A program made the translations under genes and the position numbers. Source: Aegilops tauschii subsp. strangulata (taxonomy: Eukaryota; Streptophyta; Magnoliopsida; Poales; Poaceae). From it: a stretch of DNA of 64,000 nt. Location of the stretch: NCBI RefSeq assembly GCF_002575655.3, contig NC_053035.3, forward strand, positions 375,511,792 to 375,575,791, in the 5' to 3' direction. The notes below the pieces were generated by a model. The model did not search any database, had not been told where the DNA came from, and was given only the letters and a program-made list of their open reading frames with translations. How positions within the stretch are numbered: position 1 is the stretch's first letter; each line of letters opens with the position of its first letter. Of this stretch, positions 23,882-34,336 are shown piece by piece.

Positions 23882-24506
23882 TTGTTTTGAACTGCATGCC
23901 TAAATGTGGCTTGAAATTACTGCTAGTGTTCATGAGATTGCCTTCTGATGCAGCATCTTGTTCATTTTGCAGCAATCTCTCAATGTCTTCTTCATCAATG
24001 AATTCATCGTCTCCATCTTGTCCAAGTAAGTTTTTTTGTTCTTCTCTTTCTCCTTCTTCATTCTGGCATGTGCTTGAGTTCGTGTTAACTTCTGCTCTAC
24101 TGGGATCAACATCTTCAGGCTCCTGCGACTTTTAGTGATTTTGTTTTACTTTCTTTTCTATAATGTTCTGCACTTGGTCTATGTTCATCATTTGAAATTT
24201 TTGAATTTTGTGGTGTGTATCTGTTGCAAGTTCATGTTGTAGAACAAGTTTGTGTCACAGGGATTGGATTCTCTTCCCCCATCTTCGCTTGCTACCATTT
24301 CATGATGCAAGTCTGCCTCCAGTGTCTGCAAAGTAAGGTTAATGATTGTTAGTGTGTTTTCCATTGGCATTTTCTTGTAATAGTTCTTCAGCTGTTGTTT
24401 TGCTTACATTGTCATCTCTTGTTGCGATGAAACTATCATCTGACTTGCTCCTGGAGTTTTCGTAGATAGTTTCGTTAATGTTTGTAGATCCATCTCCTGA
24501 ATGTAC
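23882..24506 (-). pseudogene. N-terminal exons of a FAR1-related (FRS-like) gene, truncated
   Basis: Candidate exons on the minus strand, with splice-like borders, are 24408-24506 (33 codons, acceptor ..TGCAG, donor GTAAGC), about 24190-24325 (after TTGCAG; TLEADLHHEMVASEDGGRESN) and about 23882-24128 (after TCGCAG; acidic, ending SNFKPHLGMQFKT). An acidic leader followed by 'P..GM.FKT' is the usual lead-in to the FAR1 DNA-binding domain of FHY3/FAR1-like proteins, which are domesticated MULE transposases. The frame is lost right after GMQFKT, where the CACTA-like element begins, so the zinc-finger and transposase-like domains are absent. It could equally be a fragment carried by a MULE. Confidence 0.5.
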
Positions 24507-25202
24507 CTGCAAGGTTCATCACAAGTTTTATTTCTAGACATCTCCAGAATGTACTTGGTATTTTTTTTTTACCTTGTGTATATAATGTCGGAATGATGGA
24601 GCGCCGTGAAAGAAAATGTTTCCTGCATCATAATTTTGTTAGCTTTTTACCCTTTTATGTATTTTAAACATCTGTCCAAAGTTTTAGCTAGTGCATCTCA
24701 CATTTAGTATGAGTTCTTCCTATGACATTCTCAGTAGATCCTCTTCAGTTACTGCCCTCGTCATGCTCCTCTCCTGTCACATTTGGAAAGTAGAATGTCA
24801 GTGTTAACATAATCATGTGCAGCAAAGCATTTAGTAATAGATGAAAGTATTTATTTTGTGATGTCTGCATGCTTTTCAATGTATTATGTTGATTTGTGTT
24901 TCAATGTATACTGTATTTTCTAATGGTTTTACACTGTAATTTACTAGGTTCTTACAATGTAATTACATTAGTTTTTTCTTCTAGATTATTTTTATAGTGG
25001 ATTTTGCTGGGAACTCACAGTGTAAAACCCCTAGTTTTTACAGTGGACTTTACTGTATTTTCTAGGGGTTTTACAGTGGAATTTTCTAGGTAGCTACAAT
25101 GTATTTTTTTCACTGGAACTTACATTGTAAGTCTGCATTTACAGGTTAATTTACTCTGTAATTTACACTGTAAGTAGCACCTACAATGTAAATTACACTA
25201 TA
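24507..25202. repeat. AT-rich tract with TTACANTGTAA palindromes (left half)
   Basis: No gene is seen from 24507 to 25202 apart from possible further exons of the FAR1-like fragment. From about 24925 the DNA carries repeated palindromes: perfect TTACANTGTAA at 24929-24939, 24952-24962, 25120-25130 and 25163-25173, with many one-off variants. The tract continues at 30323 on the other side of the young Copia element, so it was one block before that insertion. Confidence 0.7.
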
Positions 25203-25207
25203 ATTCT

Positions 25208-25591
25208 TGTCGTTGCCACTGGGCAACTCACTCGCTCACCAGCGATCAATCTCCAGGTGAGTTTCAGCTAGAGTTCAGAGAGACACGAAGTGGTTTTGCG
25301 CCGCCAACTAACTTGCGGCCTTTTCTGTTTTCTCTTCTTATTTCTTGCGTAACGATCGTGCCCGCACAGCTCGCTCCCGTCGCTACAAACGTGCCATCCC
25401 ACGTCAAATGGATCGAGGCCGTGCACATCGCTACCAGCCCGTCGTGCTCACCGCACGACCCGGCCCTCTACTTCTACGCCAAGCAAACTACGTCCAAGTT
25501 GTGACGCCACACAGGGCTGTCACGTACATGAAATAACAGAAGGAAAACTAGGCTAAGTCCTGGACCTACACGACTCAAGTAAATCCTAACA
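25208..25591 (-). repeat. 3' LTR of the young Copia element, 384 bp
   Basis: The plus-strand read is TGTCGTTGCC...AAATCCTAACA. On the minus strand it starts TGTTAGGATT and ends GGCAACGACA. It is almost identical to 29939-30322. Confidence 0.95.
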
Positions 25592-25601
25592 AATCACCCC
25601 C

Positions 25602-28600
25602 TTACTTGTGTCGTCCGAGCTGCACCTCCTCGACGCCGATCCTCTTCTTCAGCTCCATGAACTGAACTCTGCCCAGGGACTTGGTGAGCACATCCGCAAG
25701 CTGATCTTCAGTGCCCACATACTCGATGTCGATCTTGCCAGTCTCAACACAGTCTCGGATGAAATGATACCTCAAGTCAATATGCTTGCTGCGATCGTGA
25801 TGCACCGGATTCTTGCTCAAAGCGATCGCCGACTTGTTGTCCACCAGCAGCTTGACACTCTTCTCTTGAGTGCCTTGAATATCAGCTATCAGCCTGCTCA
25901 GCCACACTGCTTGCATAGCTGCTGCAGCTGCTGCCACATACTCCGCCTCACAGGAGGACATGGCGATGATCTTCTGTTTCTGCGACGCCCATGTAATCAG
26001 ATTTCGACCAAGGAAAAACACTGACCCGCTCGTGCTCTTACGGTCATCAAGATCACCGCCATGATCGCTGTCACTGTACCCCACAAGGTCTGGTTCATCC
26101 CCTCCGCCTCGCTGGTACTTGCATCCATGGTGAATTGTGCCGCTGATGTAGCGCAGAAGATGCCTCACCGCGGCCATATGCTGTGCCGTCGGCGCCTCCA
26201 TGTAGTGGCTGACAATCCCAACCGCATAGGCAATGTCAGCTCGAGTGTTCGCTAGATAGCGCAGGCTGCCCACCACACTCCTGTAGTAGGTCGCGTCCGC
26301 AGCCGGACTCCCATCGCTCTTGACAGCCGCAAGCGATTTTCCATCGGCGTCGAGCACGGCTTGCAGCCTGTCATCCCCGTCTGCTCGAGAATCTTGCGGG
26401 CATAGCTGCTTTGGCAAAGTGTGATGGTGTCGCCCTTCTGCTCGACCTCGATCCCGAGGTAATAACTCAGGGGGCCGAGGTCACTCATGCTAAAAGTGCA
26501 CTGCATCTCCGCCTTGAACTCTGCGATCTCGCTGGCGTTGGCGCCCGTGATGATAAGATCATCCACGTACACCCCCACAAGCAGAAGGGAGTCGCCACTC
26601 CCGTGCTTGTACACAGCGTGCTCAAGCGGGCTCCGCTCGAAGCCGAGAGCCGCGAGCGCACTGTCCAGCTTGATGTTCCAGGCCCGCGGCGCCTGCCGCA
26701 GCCCATACAACGCCTTGCGCAGCTTCAGAACAGCCTGCCCGTTGTTGGCATCGACGAAGCCCTCCGGCTGTCGCACATACACTTCCTCGGCCAGTTCTCC
26801 GTTGAGGAAGGCCGACTTCACGTCCATGTGGTGAACGTGCCAGCCGTAGTGCGCGGCGAGCACGCGCACAGTCTCCATCCGCGCCACCGGTGCGAACACC
26901 TCCTCAAAATCGATGCCCTCTCTCTGTGCATACCCCTTAGCTACCAAACGAGCTTTGTGCTTGATCACATTACCTTGAGGATCTTTCTTGATCTTGAACA
27001 CCCATTTCAGCCCAATGGCCCGGTGTCCGGCGGGGACCTCCGTCAGCTCCCATGTCTCGTTGTCGCGGATGGCGTGCATCTCCTCTTCCATGGCTTTTCT
27101 CCAGCACCCCTCAGTGAGTGCGTCGTCGACGTTGCCGGGCTCCACAGCAGCGAGCAGGCACAGCCCACTGTACTCGATCTCCACCGGCTCGGCGTGGTCA
27201 ATCACTTCCTTCATCATGCGAAAGCGGAGCGCCACCCCTTCCGTGTCGTGAGTCTCTCCTGTAGGAGGCGTCACGAACGGCACAGGCGATGGCTCCGGCG
27301 TGTGTGGCTCGCTGGGCGCCGAGGGTGCGCACGGCGTCGTCGGGGGCATGTCCGGAGCGCGGTCACTGCCGCTGCTGGGCTCGGTGTTGTCGACGGTGTA
27401 CTCGACAGTGAAGATAGCGGGCGCGCCCGCGGGCACTGCCGCGTCAGGCGCCTCTTCCCAGTTCCAGGGCCGGTCTTCGTCAAAGACCACGTCGCGGGTG
27501 ATGTGGAGCTTGCGGGCCGCTGGGTCGTAGACGCGGTAGGCCTTGCTGCCGTCCTCGTACCCCATGAACACCATGGGTGCTGCGCGGTCCGAAAGCTTGC
27601 TGATGCCCGGTCCCACCTTCTTCACGTAGGCCGTGCACCCAAAAGTGCGCAGGTAGGCGACGTTCGGGCGTCGGCCGTGCCACGCCTCGTAGGGAGTGAT
27701 GCCGTCCAGAGCACGCGTGGGAGCCCTATTCAGGATGTGCACAGCAGTTTTTACAGCCTCACCCCAGAACTCACCAGGCACTTTCATGGCCTTGAGCAGG
27801 CTGCGGGCGGTCTCAACCACCGTCTGGTTCCGGCGTTCCACGACGCCGTTTTGCTGCGGGGAGTACGGCGCCGTTGTGTACCTCTTGACCCCATTCTCAT
27901 CGCAGTATGACTTGAACGCGATGGAGTTGAACTCGCCGCCCCGGTCCGTCCTGAATGCCAGGAGCTTCACGCCGTGCTCGCTCTCGGCGAGCGCCTTGAC
28001 CTTGCGGAAGAACTTGAACGCCTCGTCCTTTGTACGCAGCATCTCCACCCACATATAGCGGCTGTAGTCGTCGACGATGAGGAGGAAGTAGCGGTTGCCG
28101 CTTGGTGTCGCCGGCGTCACTGGTCCGCACAAGTCGCCGTGTACCAGCTCCAGGCCACGCTCTGCGCGATACGGGGACGCGCGTGGGAACGGCGTCCGAT
28201 GCATCTTGGCCAGGGCGCACCCGTCGCAGAGCTGATCCACCCGCGGGATCGGCGGCACGCCGACGACCATGCCCTTGCTGGAGAGATCATGGAGCGCCCT
28301 GAAGTGCAGATGCCCGAAGCGCGCGTGCCATCGCCACGCCGCGTTGTCGGCCTTGGCGAGGAGACACACCGGGCCCGTGATGTCGAGTTGCAGCGTGTAC
28401 AGACGGCTCCTGGAGCACCTCACGCATGCGAGCTGCAGCCTCTCCTGGTCGAAGATGCTCATCACGCCATCCTCGACCACCGTCTTGCAGCCCACCTCGT
28501 CGAGTTGCCCGATGCTCACAATGCTGCTCCTCAGCTGGGGTATAAAGTACACCCCCGTCAGTGCATGGTGCGACTTATTCCTGCAGTTAAACACCACTGT

Positions 28601-28834
28601 TCCACGTCCACGGATATCAACGGACGAGCCATCACCAAACCTGACCGTGCCAGTCACCGTCTCATCGAGCGCGGAGAACACGGCCCGTTCGCCTGTCATA
28701 TGGTTGCTCGCGCCCGTGTCCAAGTACCAGGCGTTGCACGCCGTCTGCGCCGGGATCACGCCCTTCTCGTTGAGGAAGACGCGTTCGCGCGCCGGCTCGA
28801 CGTGGATCTGGGCGAGTCCGCAGCTCACCGCCAT
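25602..28834 (-). pseudogene. Copia pol: protease, integrase, RT, RNase H, with one frameshift
   Basis: The first open stretch (28834 down to 26252) carries the protease ([13 protein letters not shown]), GAG-pre-integrase zinc-binding residues (HARFGHLHF...CDGCALAKM), integrase core ([24 protein letters not shown]) and reverse transcriptase ([10 protein letters not shown]; catalytic YVDDLIITG). Near 26310-26350, after ..CSTPMENRL, the frame shifts by one base. The remainder (to TAA 25602-25604) gives [14 protein letters not shown] and the RNase H core (YSDSDHGGDLDDRKSTSG; SSCEAEYVAA). The domain order AP-INT-RT-RH defines Copia. The stop overlaps the polypurine tract. Long plus-strand frames over 26411-28981 are antisense shadows. 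The single frameshift separates RNase H from the RT. Confidence 0.93.
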
Positions 28835-28855
28835 GAGCAGCGCAGGTTGATCCTC

Positions 28856-29937
28856 CTACACTTGGTTGAGGTTGGCCTCTTCCTTGCGTTGCTGCTTGGG
28901 CTTGGTGCAGTCCCGAGCCATGTGGCCTTGGATCCCGCAGTTGTGGCAGTTCCCCTTGAAGCGAGAGCCGCCGCCCGATGACCCTCGGCCACCGCCAGGC
29001 GCGCCGTCTCCGGGCGCGCTGTCCCTGCCCTTTCCACCACGTCCTCTGCCGCGGCCGCGACCGCCGCCGCGGCCACCGCCACGACCACCGCCACGCGATG
29101 ATCCCTCGCCCTGTTCGCGCTGCTTGTAACGCGCCAGCCACTGCTCCTCAGTGAGCAGTAGGCTTCCACCGGCCTGTCCTGAGCCGCCATGATCAAACCT
29201 CTCCTCGGCCGCTTTGAGGCGGCCTGTCAGATCCTCAATGCTCAACGTATCGAGATCAACAAGGGTTTCAATGGACAGGGCGATCTGCGAATACCGTGGA
29301 GGCACCACGCGCAAGAACTTTCTTACCGCCTTCTCCTCGGTGACCTTGTCGCCAAGGATGTTTAGGTTGGTGACCATGGAGCCGAGCCGCATCGCGAAAT
29401 CATCCACGGTCTCCCCGTCGCGGAACTCGATGGTCTCGAAGTCCCGTGCCAGCGACTGGGCCTTGGCTGCGCGCACGCGGTCGCCGCCGATGCGCATGGT
29501 AGCGATCTCGTCCCACGCCGCCTTCGCCGACGGTTTGACGGCCAGCGTGCCCACCATCTCGGGTGACACCGCTCCAAGGATGGCCTCCAGCGCCATACGG
29601 TCCTCGTGGAAGTCGACGTCGCCGTACTTGACGGCGTCCCAGTAGCCGCGCGCCTCCAGCTTCACCTTCATCAGGAGCGACCAGTCGTTGTAGTTCGACT
29701 TGGTCAGCATCGGCCAGTTCGCCGATCCAGACTCCCGGATCACCTTCTGCACGACCGGCGCCGCCAGCTCACGGCCGCGGATCGTGCGGCTCCGTCCGCG
29801 TCGCGGGGGGGGAGTGGGATGGTGATCGTGAACGGCGCGGCGGCGAGTTTGACCCTGACTCGTCGCCCTTCTCCGTCTGCACCGGCTTCTTGCCGCCGGC
29901 CATGTCGACAGGATCTCTGACGAGGCTCTGATGCCAC
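28856..29937 (-). pseudogene. Copia gag with zinc knuckle, separated from pol by one in-frame TAG
   Basis: The core runs from ..LAAPVVQKVIRESGSANWP through KSNYNDWSLLMKVKLEARG (retrotransposon gag) to an arginine/glycine-rich RGG tract and a CX2CX4HX4C knuckle (CHNCGIQGHMARDC), ending ..EEANLNQV. The next codon is TAG (28853-28855), after which the same frame continues as [16 protein letters not shown] into protease. So either a nonsense change or a readthrough codon lies between gag and pol. The 5' end is also disturbed: a plausible start (MAGGKKPVQTEKG, near 29900) is in another frame and must shift within 29790-29860, near a run of seven Gs. The open frame itself extends upstream into the leader and LTR to 29980, which is unlikely to be the true start. 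Confidence 0.85.
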
Positions 29938-29938
29938 T

Positions 29939-30322
29939 TGTCGTTGCCACTGGGCAACTCACTCGCTCACCAGCGATCAATCTCCAGGTGAGTTTCAGCT
30001 AGAGTTCAGAGAGACACGAAGTGGTTTTGCGCCGCCAACTAACTTGCGGCCTTTTCTGTTTTCTCTTCTTATTTCTTGCGTAACGATCGTGCCCGCACAG
30101 CTCGCTCCCGTCGCTACAAACGTGCCATCCCACGTCAAACGGATCGAGGCCGTGCACATCGCTACCAGCCCGTCGTGCTCACCGCACGACCCGGCCCTCT
30201 ACTTCTACGCCAAGCAAACTACGTCCAAGTTGTGACACCACACAGGGCTGTCACGTACATGAAATAACAGAAGGAAAACTAGGCTAAGTCCTGGACCTAC
30301 ACGACTCAAGTAAATCCTAACA
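29939..30322 (-). repeat. 5' LTR of the young Copia element, 384 bp
   Basis: It has the same 384-bp length as the partner LTR, with two substitutions between them. The primer-binding site adjoins its left end (plus-strand GGCTCTGATGCCACT at 29924-29938). Confidence 0.95.
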
Positions 30323-31230
30323 ATTCTCACAAGGTACTTACAGTGTAAATTCTTGTGTACTTACAATGTAATTTCATCATTGGTTTACACTGGAATTTTA
30401 TGGGGAATTTACACTGAAAATTTCTAGGTACAAGACTAGTTACATGGGGATTTACGCTGTAATTTTCTAGGATTTTTACACTGGAATTTTGATTAGGTTC
30501 CTGAATGTTTTTGATTTCAGATTTTGTCTACTGTATTTTCCTATGATTTACAGTGTAATTTACTATGTACTTGCAATGTAATTACATCATTTGTCTACAT
30601 CTTTTTACACTGTAATTTATGAGGAATTCACACAGGAAATTTCTAGGATATAAGACTAGTTACATGGGGATTTTAATTGTAATTTTTTAGGATTTACAGT
30701 GGAAATTTGACTAGGTTCCTGAATGTTTCTGATGTTGATCTCTCCCCTCTGTTTTTGTAGATGAAGGAAATTCCCTTAGATTTTTGTCAATGTAAGAGGT
30801 GAAGAGAGATGATGCAGAGGAGTTGGTGTACGACTGTTTTGCTGACTTGTGGATCGTGTTGTTCATTTCCTTCTTGGTGATCATCAGGTACATCCCCCTC
30901 TCCCAATTTTGTGTTTCCTCTTTGTTCTTCTCCTCCTCCCCGATCTGCCATGGCCGCCTCTCCCTTTTTCATGGGCGTCTCCAGATTTGTCTAGCCCTGT
31001 TAGGTGAGATCTGTCTAGTGGTTGAGGGGGAGGGGCGTGTTTTGTGGAGGGGGTTTGGCCTTTGCGTGCGTTGCAAGCTTTGTTGGCATGTGTTTTCGTG
31101 GTCCCTAATCAGGAGGGGGGTTTGTTGTCCAGGACGAACCGGGTGGGATGTTTACCTGACCCGTTTAGGCGTTCATTTTTTTCTTTCTAGTGATTTCCCT
31201 GCTAATACAGTTGTAATGTGTTGATTGGTC
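30323..31230. repeat. AT-rich palindrome tract (right half) and unassigned sequence
   Basis: Perfect TTACANTGTAA copies are at 30338-30348, 30361-30371, 30548-30558 and 30605-30615. Two imperfect ~180-bp units are also visible: the phrase GACTAGTTACATGGGGATTT occurs near 30434 and 30654, and AGGTTCCTGAATGTTT occurs near 30496 and 30712. From 30760 to 31230 there is an open frame (30799-31224) with no recognisable domain and no supporting splice pattern, so I do not call a gene. Confidence 0.6.
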
Positions 31231-31292
31231 AGGAAATTTGACTGTTTTCAAATAGACAGTCCCAAAAAAAATCTAAAGGACATCCCGAGTAA

Positions 31293-31298
31293 TTTATT
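31293..31298 (-). terminator. Candidate poly(A) signal of the isoflavone-reductase-like gene
   Basis: Plus-strand TTTATT is AATAAA on the coding strand, about 150 bases beyond the stop codon at 31449. This is a plausible position for a plant polyadenylation signal. Confidence 0.45.
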
Positions 31299-31448
31299 CA
31301 TCCATGAGGGAGGACATACAAACCAACAAAAGTAACCAGAAGCATACAAGTGTCGACTCATCGGACATCATCAGTCCCAAACACACACAGTCCGTTCATA
31401 TACTGACCATCACTGGCCTCAAAGACAGATAGATCAGCAGGCATATCT

Positions 31449-32549
31449 TCACAGCAACCTGTTGAGTAAGTCGTCGACGGTGGTGTACTTGACGTCAGGG
31501 TACAGCTCGCTCGCCTCCACGCCGAACGACGGCGCGATCTCGATGTTGGTCTGGTCCCCCTTGATGTACGACGCGTGGCCGATCGAGAAGATGATGTTCA
31601 TCGGGATTGGCGCCTCTGTAGTAGTGTACACAAAGATAAATTGATATATCAGGACGGCCTAGTACGTATCCCGCGTGAATGAATGTACTGTATAAAGCTA
31701 GTATCCTAACCTTGGATCTGCTTGAGGACGGCGTCCTCGGGGACGTACACCCTCTGGAACGTCTTGCCGGTCTTCTTCTCCCACAGCGACGCCAGCTCGT
31801 TGTGCGACAGCGTGTTGGCCGGCGGCTTGATGTACAGCACCTTGTTCTCCGCCCGGGGGTCGTCCGCCGCCAGCACCGTGTACGTGCCGATGTCCGCCTC
31901 GTCCACGAAGACGACCTTGGTCTCGCCGTCGCCGAGGATGACGACGCTGTCGGTCGGGGGCGCCGGGGAGAGCACCTGCCCGATGGTGGGGAGCGAGTAC
32001 CCGGCGAAGTAGTTGGCCACCACGTAGGTGTAGGGGATGCCCTCGGCCTCGACGGCGCGGCGGATGCCCGCCTTGAGGGCGAAGATGGACTTGGCCGGCT
32101 CCACGGCGCCGGTGCGGTCCACGTCCAGCCCGAACTCCGACGGGAAGAACCTCTGCAGACAGAGCACCGCAATGTGTGAAGCAGCCGTGCATGGATGCAA
32201 ATAACTGAGCTGCACAAGGTAGTACCTTCACGTTGCCGGCCTCCTTGATGGCGGCGATGAGCTTGGTCTGGTCGGCGATCTGCATCGAGCCCAGCGTGGA
32301 GATGACGACGTCGGCCGCCTTGACGGCGCTCACCAGGCTGCCGTGGTCGTAGAGGTCGCCCGTGAGGAGCGTGACGCCCGAGTCCTGGAAGGTCTTGAGC
32401 AGCTGCGCCTTGGCCGGGTCGGAGGGGGCGGCGTCCCGGACGAGCGCCAGGGTGGGGTGGCCGAGCCGCGCGCTGGCCGCGACGACGTGCCTGCCGATGT
32501 ACCCCGTCGCGCCGATCACAAGGATCTTGCTCTTGCCATCGGACGCCAT
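31449..32549 (-). CDS. Isoflavone reductase-like (IRL/PCBER-type) NADPH-dependent oxidoreductase, three exons
   Basis: The exons are 32549-32226 (108 codons), 32152-31711 and 31615-31449. The introns are 32225-32153 (73 bp) and 31710-31616 (95 bp), both GT-AG. They join in phase to 311 codons including TGA at 31451-31449, giving 310 residues, the usual length of this family. An N-terminal Rossmann motif (KILVIGATGYIGRHVV, residues 8-23) binds NADPH. A family signature follows (RFFPSEFGLDVDR, from 109), then PAKSIFALKAGIRRAVE with the conserved lysine at about 135. The C-terminus ends PSFGVEASELYPDVKYTTVD as in grass IRL proteins. Relatives are soluble enzymes that reduce phenylpropanoid-derived substrates such as phenylcoumaran ethers or isoflavones. 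The exact substrate cannot be read from sequence, and grasses generally lack isoflavones. No lesion is visible; it is the only convincing intact host gene here. Confidence 0.93.
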
Positions 32550-32625
32550 GATCTTCCCCGTACCTTGTTGGCAGGTGCAAGATCCAATCGCCTTGGCTGG
32601 CTTGCTCTCTCTTGCACTGCCACGA

Positions 32626-32637
32626 CTTTAAATATGA
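32626..32637 (-). promoter_or_regulatory. Candidate TATA element of the isoflavone-reductase-like gene
   Basis: The coding strand reads CATATTTAAAGT about 80 bases upstream of the start codon at 32549. It is the only TATA-like motif between the start and the CA microsatellite. Confidence 0.45.
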
Positions 32638-32715
32638 ATGCAATCCTTTGATGTTACGCCTTCAATAATGGTGGATCCATGATAGCCGCTCCATCTCCGG
32701 CGATCTTCTGTCCCT

Positions 32716-32738
32716 ACACACACACACACACACACACA
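32716..32738. repeat. (AC)n microsatellite, about 11-12 units
   Basis: An uninterrupted AC/CA dinucleotide run lies about 170 bp upstream of the isoflavone-reductase-like start codon. It is likely to vary in length between accessions. Confidence 0.95.
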
Positions 32739-33270
32739 AAAAGCTTACCACAGTGTCTGGATACGTGCGTGTATGTGGTTCACTTTTACGGTCAGGTCCA
32801 TTGGAACGAATTGATGAGACGTGCACTTTCAGAGACAGGTTCATGGTGACTGACAGGACACACCGTTTGGTAAGGTGGGGCGTGCATCACATCCCTCACC
32901 ATAAATCAACGGAACTTCTAGAAAATTGCTGATGTGGATTTATTATAACCGCATTATTATAAATGACACCGAAACAGAGATCCCATATCGTGCACTATAT
33001 GGTGTTTTTATGCATTCTCTATAAGCGATATAAATCACTCAAACTTTCCCCGCAAAAAAGGAGGAAAAAGATGGAGTATAGATCACTCAAACTCTGTTGA
33101 GGCTCAGGGCTTGTTTACAGCGCCAGAAAATAAAAACACAAGTTATGTCACTCTAATAGGCTCCCGTAGCAAAAGAATGCCTGCATCTTGTTTGATTCGA
33201 ACGGGATAAATGAGGTCTGAGCTCATATCTCATCGAAACGAATTGCCCCCTTTGACTCTCCTGTTTTTTC
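32739..33270. other. Intergenic sequence, nothing recognised
   Basis: This is AT-rich sequence upstream of the isoflavone-reductase-like gene. I see no open frame with recognisable content and no terminal repeats. Confidence 0.5.
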
Positions 33271-33271
33271 T

Positions 33272-33905
33272 CTTTTCTTTTTTGAACACAGTACATACCA
33301 CTCATACAATCGCACATACACTCTAAATGTATTATAAAAGTTCATGAAAAAATAAAACACTTCAAACATAATAAAATTACATCGAGAGGTTCCTAAATCA
33401 CTGAACGACTACCGCAGTGTGCCACTGTGGCCACACTTACCAGAGCCGGCTTGACTTTGTCGATGACAGGTGAGAAATCTTCATGCGTGTCCCTAAGGAC
33501 CAACGCCCTATAGCCACCGATGTCGTCGTTGAATCATTGAATAGATCTGAAAAATCTGACACCAAATCTCGTGACACAATGAGAAAGTCTAACCTCACCG
33601 CCCCAATGAGACGGAAAGAATCTACACCGGAGATCCGTCGAGAACGTCTGGACAAACTAAGGGAGAATCAATGCACGAAAGACAAATTCAAGGAGGAAGC
33701 GTCGCCACCACCCGAGCGCCGCACCTGTGAGGATTAAAAAACTCTAACCTAAACTAATAGCCGGAGCAGAGGCACCGAGATTCTCCTCCCCACCACCTGT
33801 TCGGAGCGGTAGTCAGAGGGAAGACGGATCCACGGTTCGTTGACGAAGCCTGATGGGAAGAGTTTGCCGTGTCGGCCAAGGTATAGGAAAGGAACGCTAG
33901 ACCAG
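33272..33905 (-). mobile_element. Short non-LTR retroposon with A-rich tail, copy A
   Basis: Plus-strand T-rich sequence at about 33268-33285 is an A-rich tail on the minus strand. Before the tail, the minus strand reads CTCGATGTAATTTTATTATG, similar to the 3' end of copy B (CTGGATGTAATTTTTATT). The body is GC-richer, has no long open frame, and looks like the 5'-truncated or non-autonomous LINE/SINE-like retroposons common in Triticeae. The right boundary is approximate and I found no clean target-site duplication. Confidence 0.5.
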
Positions 33906-34336
33906 TTTCCTGCTTCTTATTACCCTCTTAGACTCTCTTGTTCTATCACTACATTCCGAAGTCTTTTATAATTCATACCTTGACAATGTTATATAACAAT
34001 TTTTTCGAATCTTTCATTACCAACAAACCATGGTGCCTTCATCTACCTTCACCGCAAAAAAGAAGGTACCTTCATCTATAGAAACAAACCACGGTATGTT
34101 GTGCCTCCCATCAGTCCACCACCAACTCCCACTCGCTCAGTACTTCCCTCGAAATATCAGTTCACCACCAACCCCCGAAGCAACTGAAAGATATAGCTTC
34201 ACAAAGAGGATCAGGAAGAGGTTCTAGAAAAAAAACGGAAAATGGGAAGGTAGAAGAAAGTTCGGTGACGCATCACACATCAGGTTTCTGTTGTTGACAT
34301 CAGGGCAGCTCAACCGCTTGGTTCCTAGTTTTTTTT

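Larger units (their letters stand above)
25208..30322 (-). mobile_element. Young complete Copia retrotransposon, 5115 bp, TSD ATTCT
   Basis: Two 384-bp LTRs (25208-25591 and 29939-30322) bound it. Perfect 5-bp repeats ATTCT flank it (25203-25207 and 30323-30327). By direct reading the LTRs differ at only two positions, both transitions (near 25409/30140 and 25507/30238). The coding strand is minus: primer site at about 29925-29938 (minus-strand TGGCATCAGAGCC, near initiator-tRNA(Met)), gag, pol, then a polypurine tract at 25592-25603 (minus-strand AAGGGGGTGATT). Its body is far more GC-rich than the surroundings. I did not recognise the family name. Confidence 0.95.

Noticed and set aside
26411..28981. 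Long plus-strand open frames (499 and 335 codons) opposite the Copia pol
   Set aside because: They are exact antisense shadows of a GC-rich coding region and show no domain. The minus strand encodes the recognisable protease, integrase and RT.
30799..31224. 141-codon frame with hydrophobic stretches
   Set aside because: No recognisable domain, unusual content and no splice or promoter support. It sits in a repeat-rich tract.
31495..32643. 382-codon frame overlapping the isoflavone-reductase-like gene
   Set aside because: It is an out-of-frame, arginine/serine/proline-rich read across exons and introns. The three-exon model gives the conserved protein.
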